Shown here piece after piece: positions 43,727 through 53,633 of a stretch of 64,000 bases of DNA (within the stretch, counting starts at the first letter, position 1; each line of letters starts with the position of its first letter). A program made the position numbers and the translations under genes. The stretch covers positions 372,001 to 436,000 of the forward strand of contig NZ_SMRO01000001.1 of the NCBI RefSeq assembly GCF_004359985.1, read 5' to 3'. The notes under the pieces were generated by a model, which ran no database searches, had not been told where the DNA came from, and saw only the letters and a list, made by a program, of their open reading frames with translations. The stretch is from Paraburkholderia flava (GTDB taxonomy: Bacteria; Pseudomonadota; Gammaproteobacteria; Burkholderiales; Burkholderiaceae).

Positions 43727-44872
43727 TCACGTCGAGATATGGCGGACTTTTACCGCGTCCCGCCAACCCTCGCGACGACCCGTAACGCGCTTGCGCAACG
43801 CCATGATCGGTGATTCGAGAAACCGCCACGACAATCCCGCAGCGAGCACGGATAGCGCGAAATCGAGCAACACGCCGAGCGTTTCGACAAGCACCGGCGC
43901 AACATGCAGTCCACCATAAATCGCAAGCGCCGGCCCAAGCGGATTCGGAATGAAGTTGTGCATCAGATAGAAGCCGTAGCTGATCGTACCGAAGTACGCG
44001 AGTGGCCGAAGCTCCAGCGCAGCGACAAAGTAGCTCGACTGGTTGTGCACGATCCACAGCACGACGAGCGCGACCGAGAACGTGAGCGCGAAATCGAACC
44101 ACGCGTTGCGGCCGGGATCGTTTGCGCCGAGCCATTGCGCGCTTGCCGCGAAGAACACGATGCCTGCAATGCCGACGAGCAGCATCGGTGCGCCATTCAG
44201 CATCCGCCGCAATGCGACCGACGAGGGCATCGTCGACAGCATGTAGCCCAAGCCGCCGATCGCCAGGATCGAGAAATTCCACGGCGACAGCACGTAGATC
44301 GTGATGTCGTCGACATGCGTCGCGTACATCGCGACATGTGCGATGCCGCCCGCGACGATCGCTCCAATGCAGACGAACGGATGCCAGCGCGACGGCGTCA
44401 GCAGAAACACGAACGGCGCGACCAGATAGAACTGCTGCTCGACGGCCAGCGACCAGAACACGCCGAACGGTCCGACCCAATGCCCGGTGACGAGCCCGAT
44501 CCACACGTTCGACAGATACGTGAAGTGATACGCGAACCCGAGATCCGGGCCCGCGTGCCGATAGAAATGCTGCAGCACGAGCAGCAAGCAGAGCACCGCG
44601 TAGTAGACCGGAAAGATACGCAATGCGCGTTTCGTGAAGAACACGCGCATCTGTTCGCGTACGGTCGTGGTCTCGCCGGACGCTTCGATCCTGCGACGCT
44701 GCCGGTGCAATTCGCCGATGATCAGATACCCGCTCAGCACGAAGAACATCCACACGCCGAGATCGGACAGATTGAATGCGTGGATGCGCGCCTTGTGGTC
44801 GAGGAAAACCAGCGTCACGGCCAGCGCGCGCAATCCGTTGAAGCCTTTGATGTGGGCGGAGGACGAAGACAT
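43727..44872 (-). CDS. OafA/YrhL-type acyltransferase (acyltransferase_3)
   Basis: A 381-aa integral membrane acyltransferase with about 10 helices. The N-terminus IKGFNGLRALAVTLVFLDH carries the conserved Arg and His, followed by LGVWMFFVLSGYLIIGEL, KRALRIFPVYY, FGVFWSLAVEQQFYL, and ISYGFYLMHNFI. Members add acetyl or other acyl groups to lipopolysaccharide, exopolysaccharide or small molecules. ATG 44872 fits the family; the frame is open further upstream but lacks conservation. It faces the Tle1 gene tail to tail. Confidence 0.88.
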   Translation of the reverse strand: MSSSSAHIKGFNGLRALAVTLVFLDHKARIHAFNLSDLGVWMFFVLSGYLIIGELHRQRRRIEASGETTTVREQMRVFFTKRALRIFPVYYAVLCLLLVLQHFYRHAGPDLGFAYHFTYLSNVWIGLVTGHWVGPFGVFWSLAVEQQFYLVAPFVFLLTPSRWHPFVCIGAIVAGGIAHVAMYATHVDDITIYVLSPWNFSILAIGGLGYMLSTMPSSVALRRMLNGAPMLLVGIAGIVFFAASAQWLGANDPGRNAWFDFALTFSVALVVLWIVHNQSSYFVAALELRPLAYFGTISYGFYLMHNFIPNPLGPALAIYGGLHVAPVLVETLGVLLDFALSVLAAGLSWRFLESPIMALRKRVTGRREGWRDAVKVRHIST

Positions 44873-45020
44873 CTCGATGACAGCGGTCCTGGTCGGCGCG
44901 GGACGACCCGCAATAAGCGGCGCCGCATGGACGCCGTTGCATACTGTACGGCGGGCAGGGACGTTCGGACTGTGCGGTGGCGCGCAGTGACGCGAGGGTG
45001 GCGAAGGAAGGGCAGCAGAC

Positions 45021-45058
45021 AAAAAAAGCGGGCGGTGTCGCTCGACACGTACACCCGC
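45021..45058 (-). terminator. Rho-independent terminator after the beta-hydroxyacid dehydrogenase gene
   Basis: On the minus strand GCGGGTGT...ACACCGCCCGC forms a stem with a 2-nt bulge, followed by seven T residues (the A run at 45021-45027 on plus). It lies 37 nt after the stop at 45095. Confidence 0.75.
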
Positions 45059-45094
45059 CAATGCTTCGAGGGAATCTGTGAGTGCGTTCCGGCG

Positions 45095-46006
45095 CTAGCG
45101 CGTTGCTTCGCTTGCCGGTAACGCAGCGGTCCGCGCCTCGATCGCAGTCAACACTGCGGCCATGTCCCCGGCACCATGACCGAGTGCAAGCGTCTCGCCA
45201 TACAACGCATGGCAAACGTCGAGCAGTGGTGAAGCGATGCCCGCTTCGCGCGCGGCCTCTGCGATCAATCGATTGTTCTTGAGCACGTCGGCGATCGAGG
45301 CCTGCATCGAGAAATCGCGACCGGTCAGCTTCGATGCCTTCACGCGCGATACGTCGCTTGCCATCGGACCGGCATTGAGTACTGCGACCAGCTGCGTCGC
45401 GTCGACGCCGTTGCGCTGCGCGAAATGCACTGCCTCCGCGAGGCCTGTGACCATGGAGATCAAAAACAGATTTACCGAGAGCTTCATCAGCAGCGCATTC
45501 GGTACGGCACCGCAGAAGGTCGTCTGTCGACACATTGGGGCGAAGACGGGGGCAACGCGTTCGACGGTCGCTGGATCGCCGGCGAGCATCGCGACCAGTT
45601 GACCCGCTTCGGCCGGTTTGCGCGAGCCGGACACCGGCGCTTCGACATAGTGTCCGCCGGCTGCGCGGATGTCGGCTTCGAGCGCATGCGAATACGTCGG
45701 CGATGTCGTACCCATATGCACGACGATGCGGTTCTCGACGCGCGCAGCAAAAGCGGGACCATTGCGGTCGAGCACTGCGTCGATCGCGGCGCCGTCCGCG
45801 AGCATCAGGATCACGATGTCGGCCTGACGGAACACGTCGGCTGCACTGTCGGCGACGCGTGCGCCGACTGCCGCGAGCGATGCTGTTTTATCGCGCGAGC
45901 GGTTCCACACGAGCAGCGGTGTGCCCGCTTTAGCAAGGTTCAGTGCCATCGCTTCGCCCATCGAGCCGAGCCCGATGAAACCGATGGGGCGTGCAGTGCC
46001 GGTCAT
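45095..46006 (-). CDS. NAD(P)-dependent beta-hydroxyacid dehydrogenase (3-hydroxyisobutyrate dehydrogenase family)
   Basis: A 303-aa protein. The Rossmann motif [21 protein letters not shown] is at residues 8-28, the substrate-site signature [18 protein letters not shown] near 118, and the catalytic-Lys region [13 protein letters not shown] near 170 (K at ~174). Family members reduce or oxidise 3-hydroxyisobutyrate, tartronate semialdehyde, glyoxylate/succinic semialdehyde or similar. It is 19 nt downstream of an MFS transporter on the same strand and probably in its operon. Confidence 0.9.
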   Translation of the reverse strand: MTGTARPIGFIGLGSMGEAMALNLAKAGTPLLVWNRSRDKTASLAAVGARVADSAADVFRQADIVILMLADGAAIDAVLDRNGPAFAARVENRIVVHMGTTSPTYSHALEADIRAAGGHYVEAPVSGSRKPAEAGQLVAMLAGDPATVERVAPVFAPMCRQTTFCGAVPNALLMKLSVNLFLISMVTGLAEAVHFAQRNGVDATQLVAVLNAGPMASDVSRVKASKLTGRDFSMQASIADVLKNNRLIAEAAREAGIASPLLDVCHALYGETLALGHGAGDMAAVLTAIEARTAALPASEATR

Positions 46007-46025
46007 CTACGCTGTCCTCCTTTGT

Positions 46026-47279
46026 TCAAGCGGGCGCACCGCGCAGCGCAGGCGTGCCGGCGGATGTATCGTCGATCGGGAAGTGCATCAGGGCTGCGAG
46101 CAGCCCGGCCGCCGCCGTCGCGCCCCACAGCAGCGAATACGAGCCGGTCGTATCGAACACGAAGCCGCCGAGCCACGCACCGAGAAACGAACCGATCTGA
46201 TGACTCAGAAAGCACACGCCGAACAGCGTGCCCAGGTGGCGCGTGCCGAACACCTTCGCGACGAAGCCGCTCGTCAGCGGCACGGTGCCGAGCCATGTGA
46301 GTCCCATCACGGCCGCGAACACGACGACCGACACCGACGTCTTCGGCAGCAGGAAGAACGCACCGATCGTCACGCCCCGAATCAGATACAGCCAGCCGAG
46401 CACGTGCTGCTGACGGTAGCGTCCGCCGAGCCAGCCGCATGCCCAGCTACCCGCCATGTTGAAGAGCCCGATCAGCATCAGTGCCGTCGCGCCGAGTCCT
46501 GTCGGCATGTGGCACAGGTACAGATAGCCGGGCAGGTAGGTCGCGATGAACGCGAGCTGGAAGCCGCAGGTGAAGAAGCCGATCGTGAGCAGTCGGTAGC
46601 CTCGATGGCGCAGCGCGAGTTGCAATGTGCGGCGCAACGGAATCGCCAGTTCGGTTGCAACGGGTGAATGTTTTTCATCGTTTGGTTTGCGCCGCTCGAG
46701 CGCGACGCCGAACGGCGCAATCGCGAGCATCAGCACCGCGAATACCAGCAGCGCTGCGGCAATGCCCCACGTGAGCCGGATGCTCTGCGACAGCGGAATC
46801 ATCAGCACCTGACCAAGCGATCCGCCCGCGCTCGCGATCCCCATCGCCATGCTGCGCTTTTCAGGTGAAGCCGCGCGTCCGACTGCGGTCAGCACGACGC
46901 CAAAGCTCGTGCAGCTGATGCCGATGCCGACCAGCACCCCCAGCCCGACGACGAGCATCGCGCCCGACGGTGCGAGCGCTGCCAGCGCGAGGCCCGCCGC
47001 AAACGCGACCGCGCCGAATGCAACGACACGTGCGCAGCCGTAGCGATCCGCTGCCGCGCCGGCGAACGGTTGCGCGAAGCCCCACACGAGGTTGTGCATC
47101 GCGATCGCAAGCGCGATCAGCGTAACGGGAATGCCGCGGTCGTACGAGAACGGACCGACGAACAGTCCGAAGGTCTGCCGGATTCCCATCGCGGCGCTCA
47201 GGATGAGGGCTGCAGCCGCGACGCAGAGTGCGGTCCGGTGTTGCGCGGACATCGTGTGCCCGCCGGTTGCTGTCGCCAT
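46026..47279 (-). CDS. MFS transporter
   Basis: A 417-aa transporter with 12 membrane helices: SAAMGIRQTFGLFVGP in helix 1-2, the FAGAAADRYGCARVV loop between helices 2 and 3, and GFQLAFIATYLPGYL in the second half. The pattern resembles the OFA/monocarboxylate-like MFS group. The start may be the internal ATG at residue 10 (MSAQHRTAL). It is first in a two-gene operon with the 3-hydroxyisobutyrate dehydrogenase-like enzyme; a short organic acid is a plausible substrate by inference. Confidence 0.87.
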   Translation of the reverse strand: MATATGGHTMSAQHRTALCVAAAALILSAAMGIRQTFGLFVGPFSYDRGIPVTLIALAIAMHNLVWGFAQPFAGAAADRYGCARVVAFGAVAFAAGLALAALAPSGAMLVVGLGVLVGIGISCTSFGVVLTAVGRAASPEKRSMAMGIASAGGSLGQVLMIPLSQSIRLTWGIAAALLVFAVLMLAIAPFGVALERRKPNDEKHSPVATELAIPLRRTLQLALRHRGYRLLTIGFFTCGFQLAFIATYLPGYLYLCHMPTGLGATALMLIGLFNMAGSWACGWLGGRYRQQHVLGWLYLIRGVTIGAFFLLPKTSVSVVVFAAVMGLTWLGTVPLTSGFVAKVFGTRHLGTLFGVCFLSHQIGSFLGAWLGGFVFDTTGSYSLLWGATAAAGLLAALMHFPIDDTSAGTPALRGAPA

Positions 47280-47396
47280 CGTTCGATCCTCCTTAATCGA
47301 TGGTGGCAGCGGTCCGGCGGTGCGGCAACGGAAAAGTTTTCGTGGGCAGGTGAGCGTGGCTCATCTGTCCGGCTTACGCATCGACGCGACCGGTTA

Positions 47397-48455
47397 TCAC
47401 TGAATCGCGTCGGGCTTCACGACGATCCAGTTGCGGTTCGCAGTCACCGGCAGGCCAAGTGCCTTCTGGCGAGCCGCCGATTCATCGGACCACGTACGGA
47501 TTTGCGTCATCTGACGGTCTTTCTTGTCGACCCATACGCGCACGCCGCCGTGCTCGACATCGGTCGCGTTGAGCAGCATGTAGCCGTCCGACGTCGGCGT
47601 ATCGCCGGCAACGAGCACCGGCTTTTTCCACTGATCGATCCAGCCGACGATCGAACCGAGTTTGCCTTCATACCAGGTCATCGGATTCATCAGGAACGGG
47701 GTAATCACGAGCGACCGGTTTGCCGCCTCGTCGTAGATTCCCTTCTTGATCTGCAGCCGCGATGTCGTGAGCGCGCCTGTCGTGGGGTTGCGCAATAACG
47801 TGGTCACACCGATCACGTTCTGCGGCTTCACGTTATAGCCATACTTCGGATCCGACAGCACCATCCGCGTCAGTTCCTCATGCGCGGCCGTCATCACGTA
47901 CACGGCGATGCCGTTCTCCTGCAAGCGGGCGTACAGCTCCTGCATTCCCTTGAAGAAGCGCGGCGGATTGACGGTCCCGTCGACGACCTTGTCGCCGCTC
48001 CAGTAGCGGATCGGAATCGGTTTGCCGGCAGCCAGCATCGCGTCGATCTGCGTCTTCAGGTTCGCAAGCGACAGGCCAGCGAAGGCCTGCGCGATCCACG
48101 GATAGCAAACCAGATCGTCGATTTCGCAGAGCCGGTAGTAGTAGCTCGTCAGCGATTCCCGATAGTCCGGCGAGTCCTTGAACGGAATCAGCTTCAACGA
48201 CGGGTCGAGCGTGTCGCGCGTGAGCAGTCCCTTCGCCTCGAGGTACGGCAGCAACGCTTCCTCGAGATCGTTGCGATAGGTGGTGTTGTCCGCGTCGAAC
48301 ACCGCGTAGTCGCCGCGATTCGCGTGCGCGGCGATCATCGCATCGATGGCCTTAGCTGCCTCGGGCGGCCAGTGCGCGAGATCTGTAGCGTGGGCCGATA
48401 CGGTCAACGCACAGACGGTCAATGCAGCAGCAATGCCTCGAAAGAGTGTCAGCAT
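47397..48455 (-). CDS. Exported HAD-superfamily phosphatase (phosphorylcholine phosphatase-like)
   Basis: A 352-aa protein with a signal peptide (about residues 1-23, ...VSAHA). HAD motif I is YAVFDADNTTYRND, motif II lies in VYVMTAAHEELTRMV, and the late Asp region VLVAGDTPTSDGYML is motif IV. The length and sequence resemble the periplasmic phosphorylcholine phosphatase PchP of Pseudomonas, which dephosphorylates phosphorylcholine. It stands alone between an MFS operon and a LysR gene, all on minus. Substrate identity is inferred from similarity. Confidence 0.82.
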   Translation of the reverse strand: MLTLFRGIAAALTVCALTVSAHATDLAHWPPEAAKAIDAMIAAHANRGDYAVFDADNTTYRNDLEEALLPYLEAKGLLTRDTLDPSLKLIPFKDSPDYRESLTSYYYRLCEIDDLVCYPWIAQAFAGLSLANLKTQIDAMLAAGKPIPIRYWSGDKVVDGTVNPPRFFKGMQELYARLQENGIAVYVMTAAHEELTRMVLSDPKYGYNVKPQNVIGVTTLLRNPTTGALTTSRLQIKKGIYDEAANRSLVITPFLMNPMTWYEGKLGSIVGWIDQWKKPVLVAGDTPTSDGYMLLNATDVEHGGVRVWVDKKDRQMTQIRTWSDESAARQKALGLPVTANRNWIVVKPDAIQ

Positions 48456-48617
48456 GGAATCGCTCCGGAACAGGGTGAGTGCACAAATGTGGATATGCGC
48501 GAAAAATTGCAGGATGCAAGATTTCAGCGCTCACGAGATGTGCTCAAGCGACATCGATCCAGGCTGGGGCGACATCGAACGACCGTCTCGCCGACGATCG
48601 TTCGGGTAATACCCTGT

Positions 48618-49580
48618 TCAGTCCTTGCCGTTCTGGGTGCTTTGCGAAGCGGAACCGGCTACGTCGGTGGAGGGTGTTGCGGGGTCGTCCTCGAAGCGCT
48701 CGGCTTCTTCGAGCAGCCATTGCCGGAAGCCGAGCAGATCGGGACGCTGCGCGGTGTGATCGGCGCTGACGAGCCAGTAGACCGTCGCGGCTGCGAGCGT
48801 GTGCTGGCTGGCTTCGACGAGCGCGTCCGTCGCGAGATCGCGGTCGACCAGTGGTCGTCGGCCGAGCGCGACGCCGAGGCCCATCACGGCGGCTTCGAGT
48901 GCGAGCTGGATCGTGTCGAAGCGCAGGCCGCCCGTCACGTCGACGCCTTCGATGCCGGTCCGTTCGAGCCACGCCTGCCAGTCTTCGCTCGCGGTGTTCA
49001 CGTGAATCAGCGTTGCGCGTCGCAGGTCGATGGCACCGGTGTCGTCCGCGAGCGCGTCGCGATACACGGGGCTGCATACGGGAACGAGCCGTTCGCCGAA
49101 CAACCGCGTCCACGCATTGCCCGCGACCGGCACGCGACTCAACCGGATCGCGAAATCGAAACCGTCGACTGGAAAACCGACCTGACGACGTGACGTGTCG
49201 ATCGTCACGTCGACGTCGGGCCAGCGGCTGCGAAAACGCGGCAAACGAGGCAGCAGCCAGCGCGATGCGAGCGTCGGCGCGCAGCTGAGTGCGATGGCGC
49301 TACGCGTGTGATGGGTAGGCAAGCGTTGCGTGCCGGTCGCGATCAGCGAGAACGCTTCCGACACGTAGACGAGATAGTCGGTGCCCGCTTGCGTCAGCGA
49401 CAGCCCGCGCGTTTCGCGGACGAACAGTTCGACGCCGAGCGCCTGTTCGAGTCCGACGATGCCGTGACTGACCGCACTCGGCGTGACGTTCAGTTCGGCT
49501 GCGGCGAGCTTGAAACTGCGGTGCCTTCCCGCCGCCTCGAACAGACGCAGCGACGAAAGGGGCGGCAGGCGAAGCGGCAT
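48618..49580 (-). CDS. LysR-family transcriptional regulator (GcvA-like)
   Basis: A 320-aa LTTR. HTH at residues 6-66 (LSSLRLFEAAGRHRSFKLAAAELNVTPSAVSHGIVGLE) and a GcvA-type effector domain (SCAPTLASRWLLPRLPRF, GFDFAIRLSR). The ~20-residue C-terminal tail is Ser/Thr/Gln-rich. It lies upstream of the phosphatase gene on the same strand with a 162-bp gap, so control of that gene is possible but not shown. Confidence 0.88.
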   Translation of the reverse strand: MPLRLPPLSSLRLFEAAGRHRSFKLAAAELNVTPSAVSHGIVGLEQALGVELFVRETRGLSLTQAGTDYLVYVSEAFSLIATGTQRLPTHHTRSAIALSCAPTLASRWLLPRLPRFRSRWPDVDVTIDTSRRQVGFPVDGFDFAIRLSRVPVAGNAWTRLFGERLVPVCSPVYRDALADDTGAIDLRRATLIHVNTASEDWQAWLERTGIEGVDVTGGLRFDTIQLALEAAVMGLGVALGRRPLVDRDLATDALVEASQHTLAAATVYWLVSADHTAQRPDLLGFRQWLLEEAERFEDDPATPSTDVAGSASQSTQNGKD

Positions 49581-49676
49581 GGCGGGTCCTCGGCGACGGG
49601 CAGGGAGTGGATCGCACGAGCATACCCGATGCGCGGACCCGTGAAATCCGTCGCGAGTTGCGCAACCGCGTATTGC

Positions 49677-50054
49677 TTAGGTTCGCTCCTCGATCGAGTC
49701 GACGCGGTTCGGATAGAACGCGACATGTCCCGCGATTGCGGCCACCGCTTCGTACGGCGTCTCGTACGACCACACCGCGTTGACGCCGCGCTCGCCCGCG
49801 GCCGTGATGCTGTAGTACACGCAGTCGCCCTTGTACGGGCAATACGTCGAGTGATCGGTGCGCACGAGTTGCGCCATGTCGACATCTTCGCGCGGGATGT
49901 ATTGCGCGGCCGGGTACGTCGATTCGCGCAGCGTCAGCGCGCGCGTCGAATCGGCGACGACTTTTCCGCCGACCGATACCACGACGCGCGCGGGATTGCG
50001 CCCGACCGTGATCGGATGGTCGGGGCCGGGTTGCTTGACTGGTTTGCCGTTCAT
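49677..50054 (-). CDS. DUF427 protein
   Basis: A 125-aa soluble protein with the DUF427 pattern: RVVVSVGGKVVADSTRALTLRESTYP, YIPREDVDMAQLVRTDHSTYCPYKGDCVYYSI and AVWSYETPYEAVAAIAGHVAFYPNRVD. The Cys-containing CPYKGDC block is the hallmark. The function is unknown. It is a single gene between a LysR gene and the IclR gene, all on minus. Confidence 0.9.
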   Translation of the reverse strand: MNGKPVKQPGPDHPITVGRNPARVVVSVGGKVVADSTRALTLRESTYPAAQYIPREDVDMAQLVRTDHSTYCPYKGDCVYYSITAAGERGVNAVWSYETPYEAVAAIAGHVAFYPNRVDSIEERT

Positions 50055-50160
50055 GGTGGGGTTCCTTTGACTTCAGACCGCTCGATAAGCGAGTGACGGG
50101 AACAACGCCCGGCCAGTGTGACAGGTCCGCCCGGATCGTGCTGCCGATAGCTCCGTGGGG

Positions 50161-51066
50161 TTATTCCGCTTCGCTACCTTTACCGCTTTCCCAGTACACG
50201 TTGAGTCCCATCAACGACGTCAGCGTGTCCGCCGCCTCTTTCATTCGAGCGCCGACCTCCGCGATCGACGGCACCGGCGCGTTGTCGATGCGCTCGATGT
50301 ACGGCGTGGTCAGCGTCGCGATCGCGTGGCCGTCGCGGCCGAACACCGGGTACGCGAGATTGCGCACGCCCTTGACCTGGCGGCTCTGCATCCGCGCGAA
50401 ACCGCGCTGGCGGATCTGCGCGAGATCGTGTGCGAGCGATGCTTCGTCGATGGCTTCCTCGCCGTCGACGGGTACATGCAGCGCAAGCATCCGCGTGCGC
50501 TCGGCGTCCTCCTGGAAGGCCATCAGCACCTGGCCGGAAGCGGTGTCGGTCATCCCGATCAGCGTGCCGACCTTCAGTGAAAAGCCCCAGCGTTCCGGGC
50601 TCTCGACCCCCGCGACGATCAGCACACGACCCGCCTGATAGACGCACAGATGGAACGACTGCTTCACGTCGTTAGCGAGCTGCGTCAGCAGCGGCAGCGC
50701 AGTCGACACGAGCGAGCGCACCGGTTGATGCCGATGCGCAAGCTGAAACAACAGCAGTGACAGCGCATAGCGTTCGCCGAGCGCGACCAGATAGCCGCGC
50801 GTCTGCAACACGACGACCATCCGGAAGATTTCGGCGGTCGTGCGGCCGAGCGCACGCGCGAGTTCGACGAGCGACAGACCTTCCGGATGCCCCGCCAGCA
50901 GTTCGATGATGTCGAGCCCTTTCTCGAGCGCGGGTGCCGAATAGCGCGTGGTGTCCAACGTGACTCCCTTGACGGTGGCTGCGTGCGACGCAGCGATGCC
51001 GAGATTGTAGAGCGCGGCGCGCTCCACGCGGGCCGATCGGCTCAGTGGGGAAAACACCGACGTCAT
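50161..51066 (-). CDS. IclR-family transcriptional regulator
   Basis: A 301-aa regulator with an N-terminal winged HTH (about residues 45-100; ALEKGLDIIELLAGHPEGLSLVELARALGRTTAEIFRMV) and an IclR effector domain (GTLIGMTDTASGQVLMAF, RQVKGVRNLAYPVFG). The N-terminal ~40 residues are not typical and ATG 51066 has no clear ribosome site, so a later start (for example TTG giving LDTTRYSAPALEKG) is possible. It is divergent from the ABC transporter operon at 51145 and likely represses it. Confidence 0.88.
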   Translation of the reverse strand: MTSVFSPLSRSARVERAALYNLGIAASHAATVKGVTLDTTRYSAPALEKGLDIIELLAGHPEGLSLVELARALGRTTAEIFRMVVVLQTRGYLVALGERYALSLLLFQLAHRHQPVRSLVSTALPLLTQLANDVKQSFHLCVYQAGRVLIVAGVESPERWGFSLKVGTLIGMTDTASGQVLMAFQEDAERTRMLALHVPVDGEEAIDEASLAHDLAQIRQRGFARMQSRQVKGVRNLAYPVFGRDGHAIATLTTPYIERIDNAPVPSIAEVGARMKEAADTLTSLMGLNVYWESGKGSEAE

Positions 51067-51144
51067 TTCAAATATAAAAATAGTTTTTATGTATAAAATT
51101 ACCATCCATACACATCAACGCTACACAAGCGGAGGAGACACCGG
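51067..51144. promoter_or_regulatory. AT-rich divergent promoter with operator-like palindrome (IclR / ABC operon)
   Basis: 78 bp with an unusually AT-rich core in a GC-rich genome. ATAAAAA (51074-51080) and TTTTTAT (51084-51090) form a perfect 7-bp inverted repeat around TAG, flanked by further TATA sequence. It is placed between the two start codons, so an IclR protein bound there would block both promoters. The ABC gene's GGAGGAG site is at about 51131-51137. Confidence 0.6.
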
Positions 51145-52218
51145 ATGGCCGAGGTTGCATTCGAGCAGGTGCAGAAGTCGTTCGGCGCCGTCCATGTGTT
51201 GAAGCAGATCGACCTGACCGTGCGCGACGGCGAGTTCCTTGTGCTGGTCGGTCCAAGCGGTTGCGGCAAGTCGACGCTGCTGCGCGCGCTCGCCGGGCTC
51301 GAAGGCGTGACGCGTGGACGCATCCTGATCGACGGTCGCGTGGTGAACAGCCTGCCGCCGAAAGATCGCGACATCGCGATGGTGTTTCAGAACTACGCGC
51401 TGTATCCGCACATGAGCGTGCTGGAGAACCTGACGTTCGCACTGAAGCTGCGTGAGCTGAAGCCCGCTGAGATCGATGCACGGGCCCGCGAGGCCGCGTC
51501 GATTCTTGGGCTGAACGATCTGCTCGACCGTTATCCGCGGCATCTGTCGGGCGGGCAGCGGCAGCGCGTCGCGATGGGCCGCGCGATCGTGCGCGACCCG
51601 AAGGTGTTTCTGTTCGACGAACCGCTGTCGAATCTCGATGCGAAGCTGCGCGTGCAGATGCGTGCGGAAATCCGCGTGCTGCATCAGCGGCTGAAAGCGA
51701 CCACCGTGTACGTCACGCACGACCAGATCGAAGCGATGACGATGGCCGACCGCATCGTCGTGCTGAACGGCGGCACGATCGAGCAGATTGGCGCGCCGCT
51801 CGATCTGTACGACGATCCCGACAACCTGTTCGTCGCGAGCTTTATCGGCTCGCCGGCGATGAATTTCTTCACCGGCCACTACGCGCAGACGACGGATGCG
51901 GCACGCGTGCGCATCGGCGACACGATGCTGCCCGCGCCGCGCGTGCATGCGGCCGACGGCCAGCCAGTCACGATCGGCATGCGCCCCGAGCATCTCGAAC
52001 TCTGCGCGGCTTCTGACACCGACGGCTTCGCATTCACGGTGAACGTCGTCGAACCGACCGGCGCCGCGACCGAACTGTTCGGCACCGTCGCGGGTACGCC
52101 GTGCTGCGTGACCGTCAACGGGCGTCCGGATCTGCGGCCGGGCGTGCAGGCGCGGCTGCGTGCGAAGGTCGAAAACATTCGTCTGTTCGATCCGGACAGC
52201 GGGCGCCGGCTGCGCTAA
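51145..52218 (+). CDS. Sugar ABC transporter ATPase (MalK/UgpC type)
   Basis: A 357-aa ABC ATPase. Walker A GPSGCGKST (about residues 36-44), Q-loop QNYALYPHMSV, signature LSGGQRQR, Walker B VFLFDEP, switch His in THDQIEAM, then a MalK-like regulatory/TOBE C-terminal domain (IGMRPEHLEL). It energises the importer formed with the permeases at 53633 and 54609 and the binding protein at 52281. First gene of the operon. Confidence 0.94.
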   Translation: MAEVAFEQVQKSFGAVHVLKQIDLTVRDGEFLVLVGPSGCGKSTLLRALAGLEGVTRGRILIDGRVVNSLPPKDRDIAMVFQNYALYPHMSVLENLTFALKLRELKPAEIDARAREAASILGLNDLLDRYPRHLSGGQRQRVAMGRAIVRDPKVFLFDEPLSNLDAKLRVQMRAEIRVLHQRLKATTVYVTHDQIEAMTMADRIVVLNGGTIEQIGAPLDLYDDPDNLFVASFIGSPAMNFFTGHYAQTTDAARVRIGDTMLPAPRVHAADGQPVTIGMRPEHLELCAASDTDGFAFTVNVVEPTGAATELFGTVAGTPCCVTVNGRPDLRPGVQARLRAKVENIRLFDPDSGRRLR

Positions 52219-52280
52219 CGCTCGCATCACAACGCCCGCCGCAACGACGGCGGCGTTCAATAAACATCAGGAGACGCGCG

Positions 52281-53633
52281 ATGCAGGACCGCAAACGGCA
52301 GCAGATCAAAGGGAAGGGCGCACTTGTGCGCGCGGTGGTATCGATGCTGGCGCTCGCCGGTATCGTCGCGGCGGGCACGGCTCGCGCGGACAACGAATAC
52401 AAGGGCTACACGCTGCGCGTGAAGCTGATCGGCGGCGTGCAGTATGAAGCGCTGTACACGCGCATTCCGCTGTGGGAAAAGCAGACCGGCGCGAAGGTCG
52501 AGATCGTGTCGCGCAAGAGTCACTTCGAACTCGACCGTGAATTGAAGCAGGACATCGCGTCGAATCACATCGACTACTGCGTGTCGTCGAACCATACGAA
52601 TTTCGCCGCCCAGTACCCGATTTTCCGCGACCTGAAGGGTCTTTTCCCCGCCGACTATCTCGCGCAGTTCGCACCGAATCTGCTGAAGCAGTCGGAAGTG
52701 AAGGGGCATCTCGTGCAGATTCCACGCTCGACCGACGTCGAGGCGCTGTACTACAACAAGACTGCCTTCGACGATCCCGCGAATCAGGCCGCGTACCGCA
52801 AGCAGTTCGGCAAGCCGCTTGCCCCGCCCACCACGTACGCCGAATTCACGCAGCAGGCGAAGTTCTTCACGAAGGCGCCGAACTTCTACGGCACGCAGTT
52901 TCCCGGCAAGGACGAAGCGCTGACCGGCACGTTCTATTCGCTGCTGGTCGCGAACGGTGGCCAGTTGCTCGATGCGAAGATGCGGCCGACGTTCAATTCG
53001 CCGATCGGTGTGAAGACGCTCGACTGGTTCATCGATCTGTACAAGACCGGTGCGGTGCCGAAGGGCGCGCCGAGCTACGTGTGGGACGACCTCGGCAACA
53101 ACTTCGCGTCGGGCAAGGTCGCGCTCGACATGGACTGGCCCGGCTTCGCGTCGTTCTACAACGATCCGAAGACGTCGAAGCTCGCGGGTAATGTCGGCGT
53201 GGTGCGTGCGCCGCTCGGTGCCGGCAACCGGCGACCGGGATGGTCCGGCTCGCACAGCTTCTCGATCACGAAGACCTGCGATCGCCCCGAGGTCGCCGCG
53301 AGCTTCATCCAGTTCCTGACGAGCCACGATTCGCAGATGGTCGAAGCGCGCCTCGGCACGATCCCGTCGCGGCTCGATGCGCAACGCGATGCGGTGAAGG
53401 AATTCGAAGCGAAGCACGAGACGTTCATGGCGAACGCGATCGGTGTGTTCAGCACGGCCGCGAAGGAAGATTCGTTCACGCCGCCGCGCATCGCGCAGTG
53501 GAACGAGATTTCGAACGCGCTGTGGCCTGAACTGCAAAAGGCGATCATTGGCGACAAGACCTCGGCGCAGGCACTGAACGATGCGGCGAAGAAGGTCTCC
53601 GACATCATGCAGGACGCAGCCGACAACGATTGA
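52281..53633 (+). CDS. Extracellular solute-binding protein of the sugar ABC importer
   Basis: A 450-aa family-1 binding protein with a signal peptide (about residues 1-37, ...AAGTARA|DNEYKG). Segments such as YTLRVKLIGG, LVQIPRSTDVEALYYNK, and SYVWDDLGNNFASGKVALDMDWPGF are typical. It captures the carbohydrate in the periplasm and hands it to the permeases. ATG 52281 follows AGGAG; a longer frame reaching into the ATPase gene is rejected. The ligand cannot be told. Confidence 0.92.
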   Translation: MQDRKRQQIKGKGALVRAVVSMLALAGIVAAGTARADNEYKGYTLRVKLIGGVQYEALYTRIPLWEKQTGAKVEIVSRKSHFELDRELKQDIASNHIDYCVSSNHTNFAAQYPIFRDLKGLFPADYLAQFAPNLLKQSEVKGHLVQIPRSTDVEALYYNKTAFDDPANQAAYRKQFGKPLAPPTTYAEFTQQAKFFTKAPNFYGTQFPGKDEALTGTFYSLLVANGGQLLDAKMRPTFNSPIGVKTLDWFIDLYKTGAVPKGAPSYVWDDLGNNFASGKVALDMDWPGFASFYNDPKTSKLAGNVGVVRAPLGAGNRRPGWSGSHSFSITKTCDRPEVAASFIQFLTSHDSQMVEARLGTIPSRLDAQRDAVKEFEAKHETFMANAIGVFSTAAKEDSFTPPRIAQWNEISNALWPELQKAIIGDKTSAQALNDAAKKVSDIMQDAADND

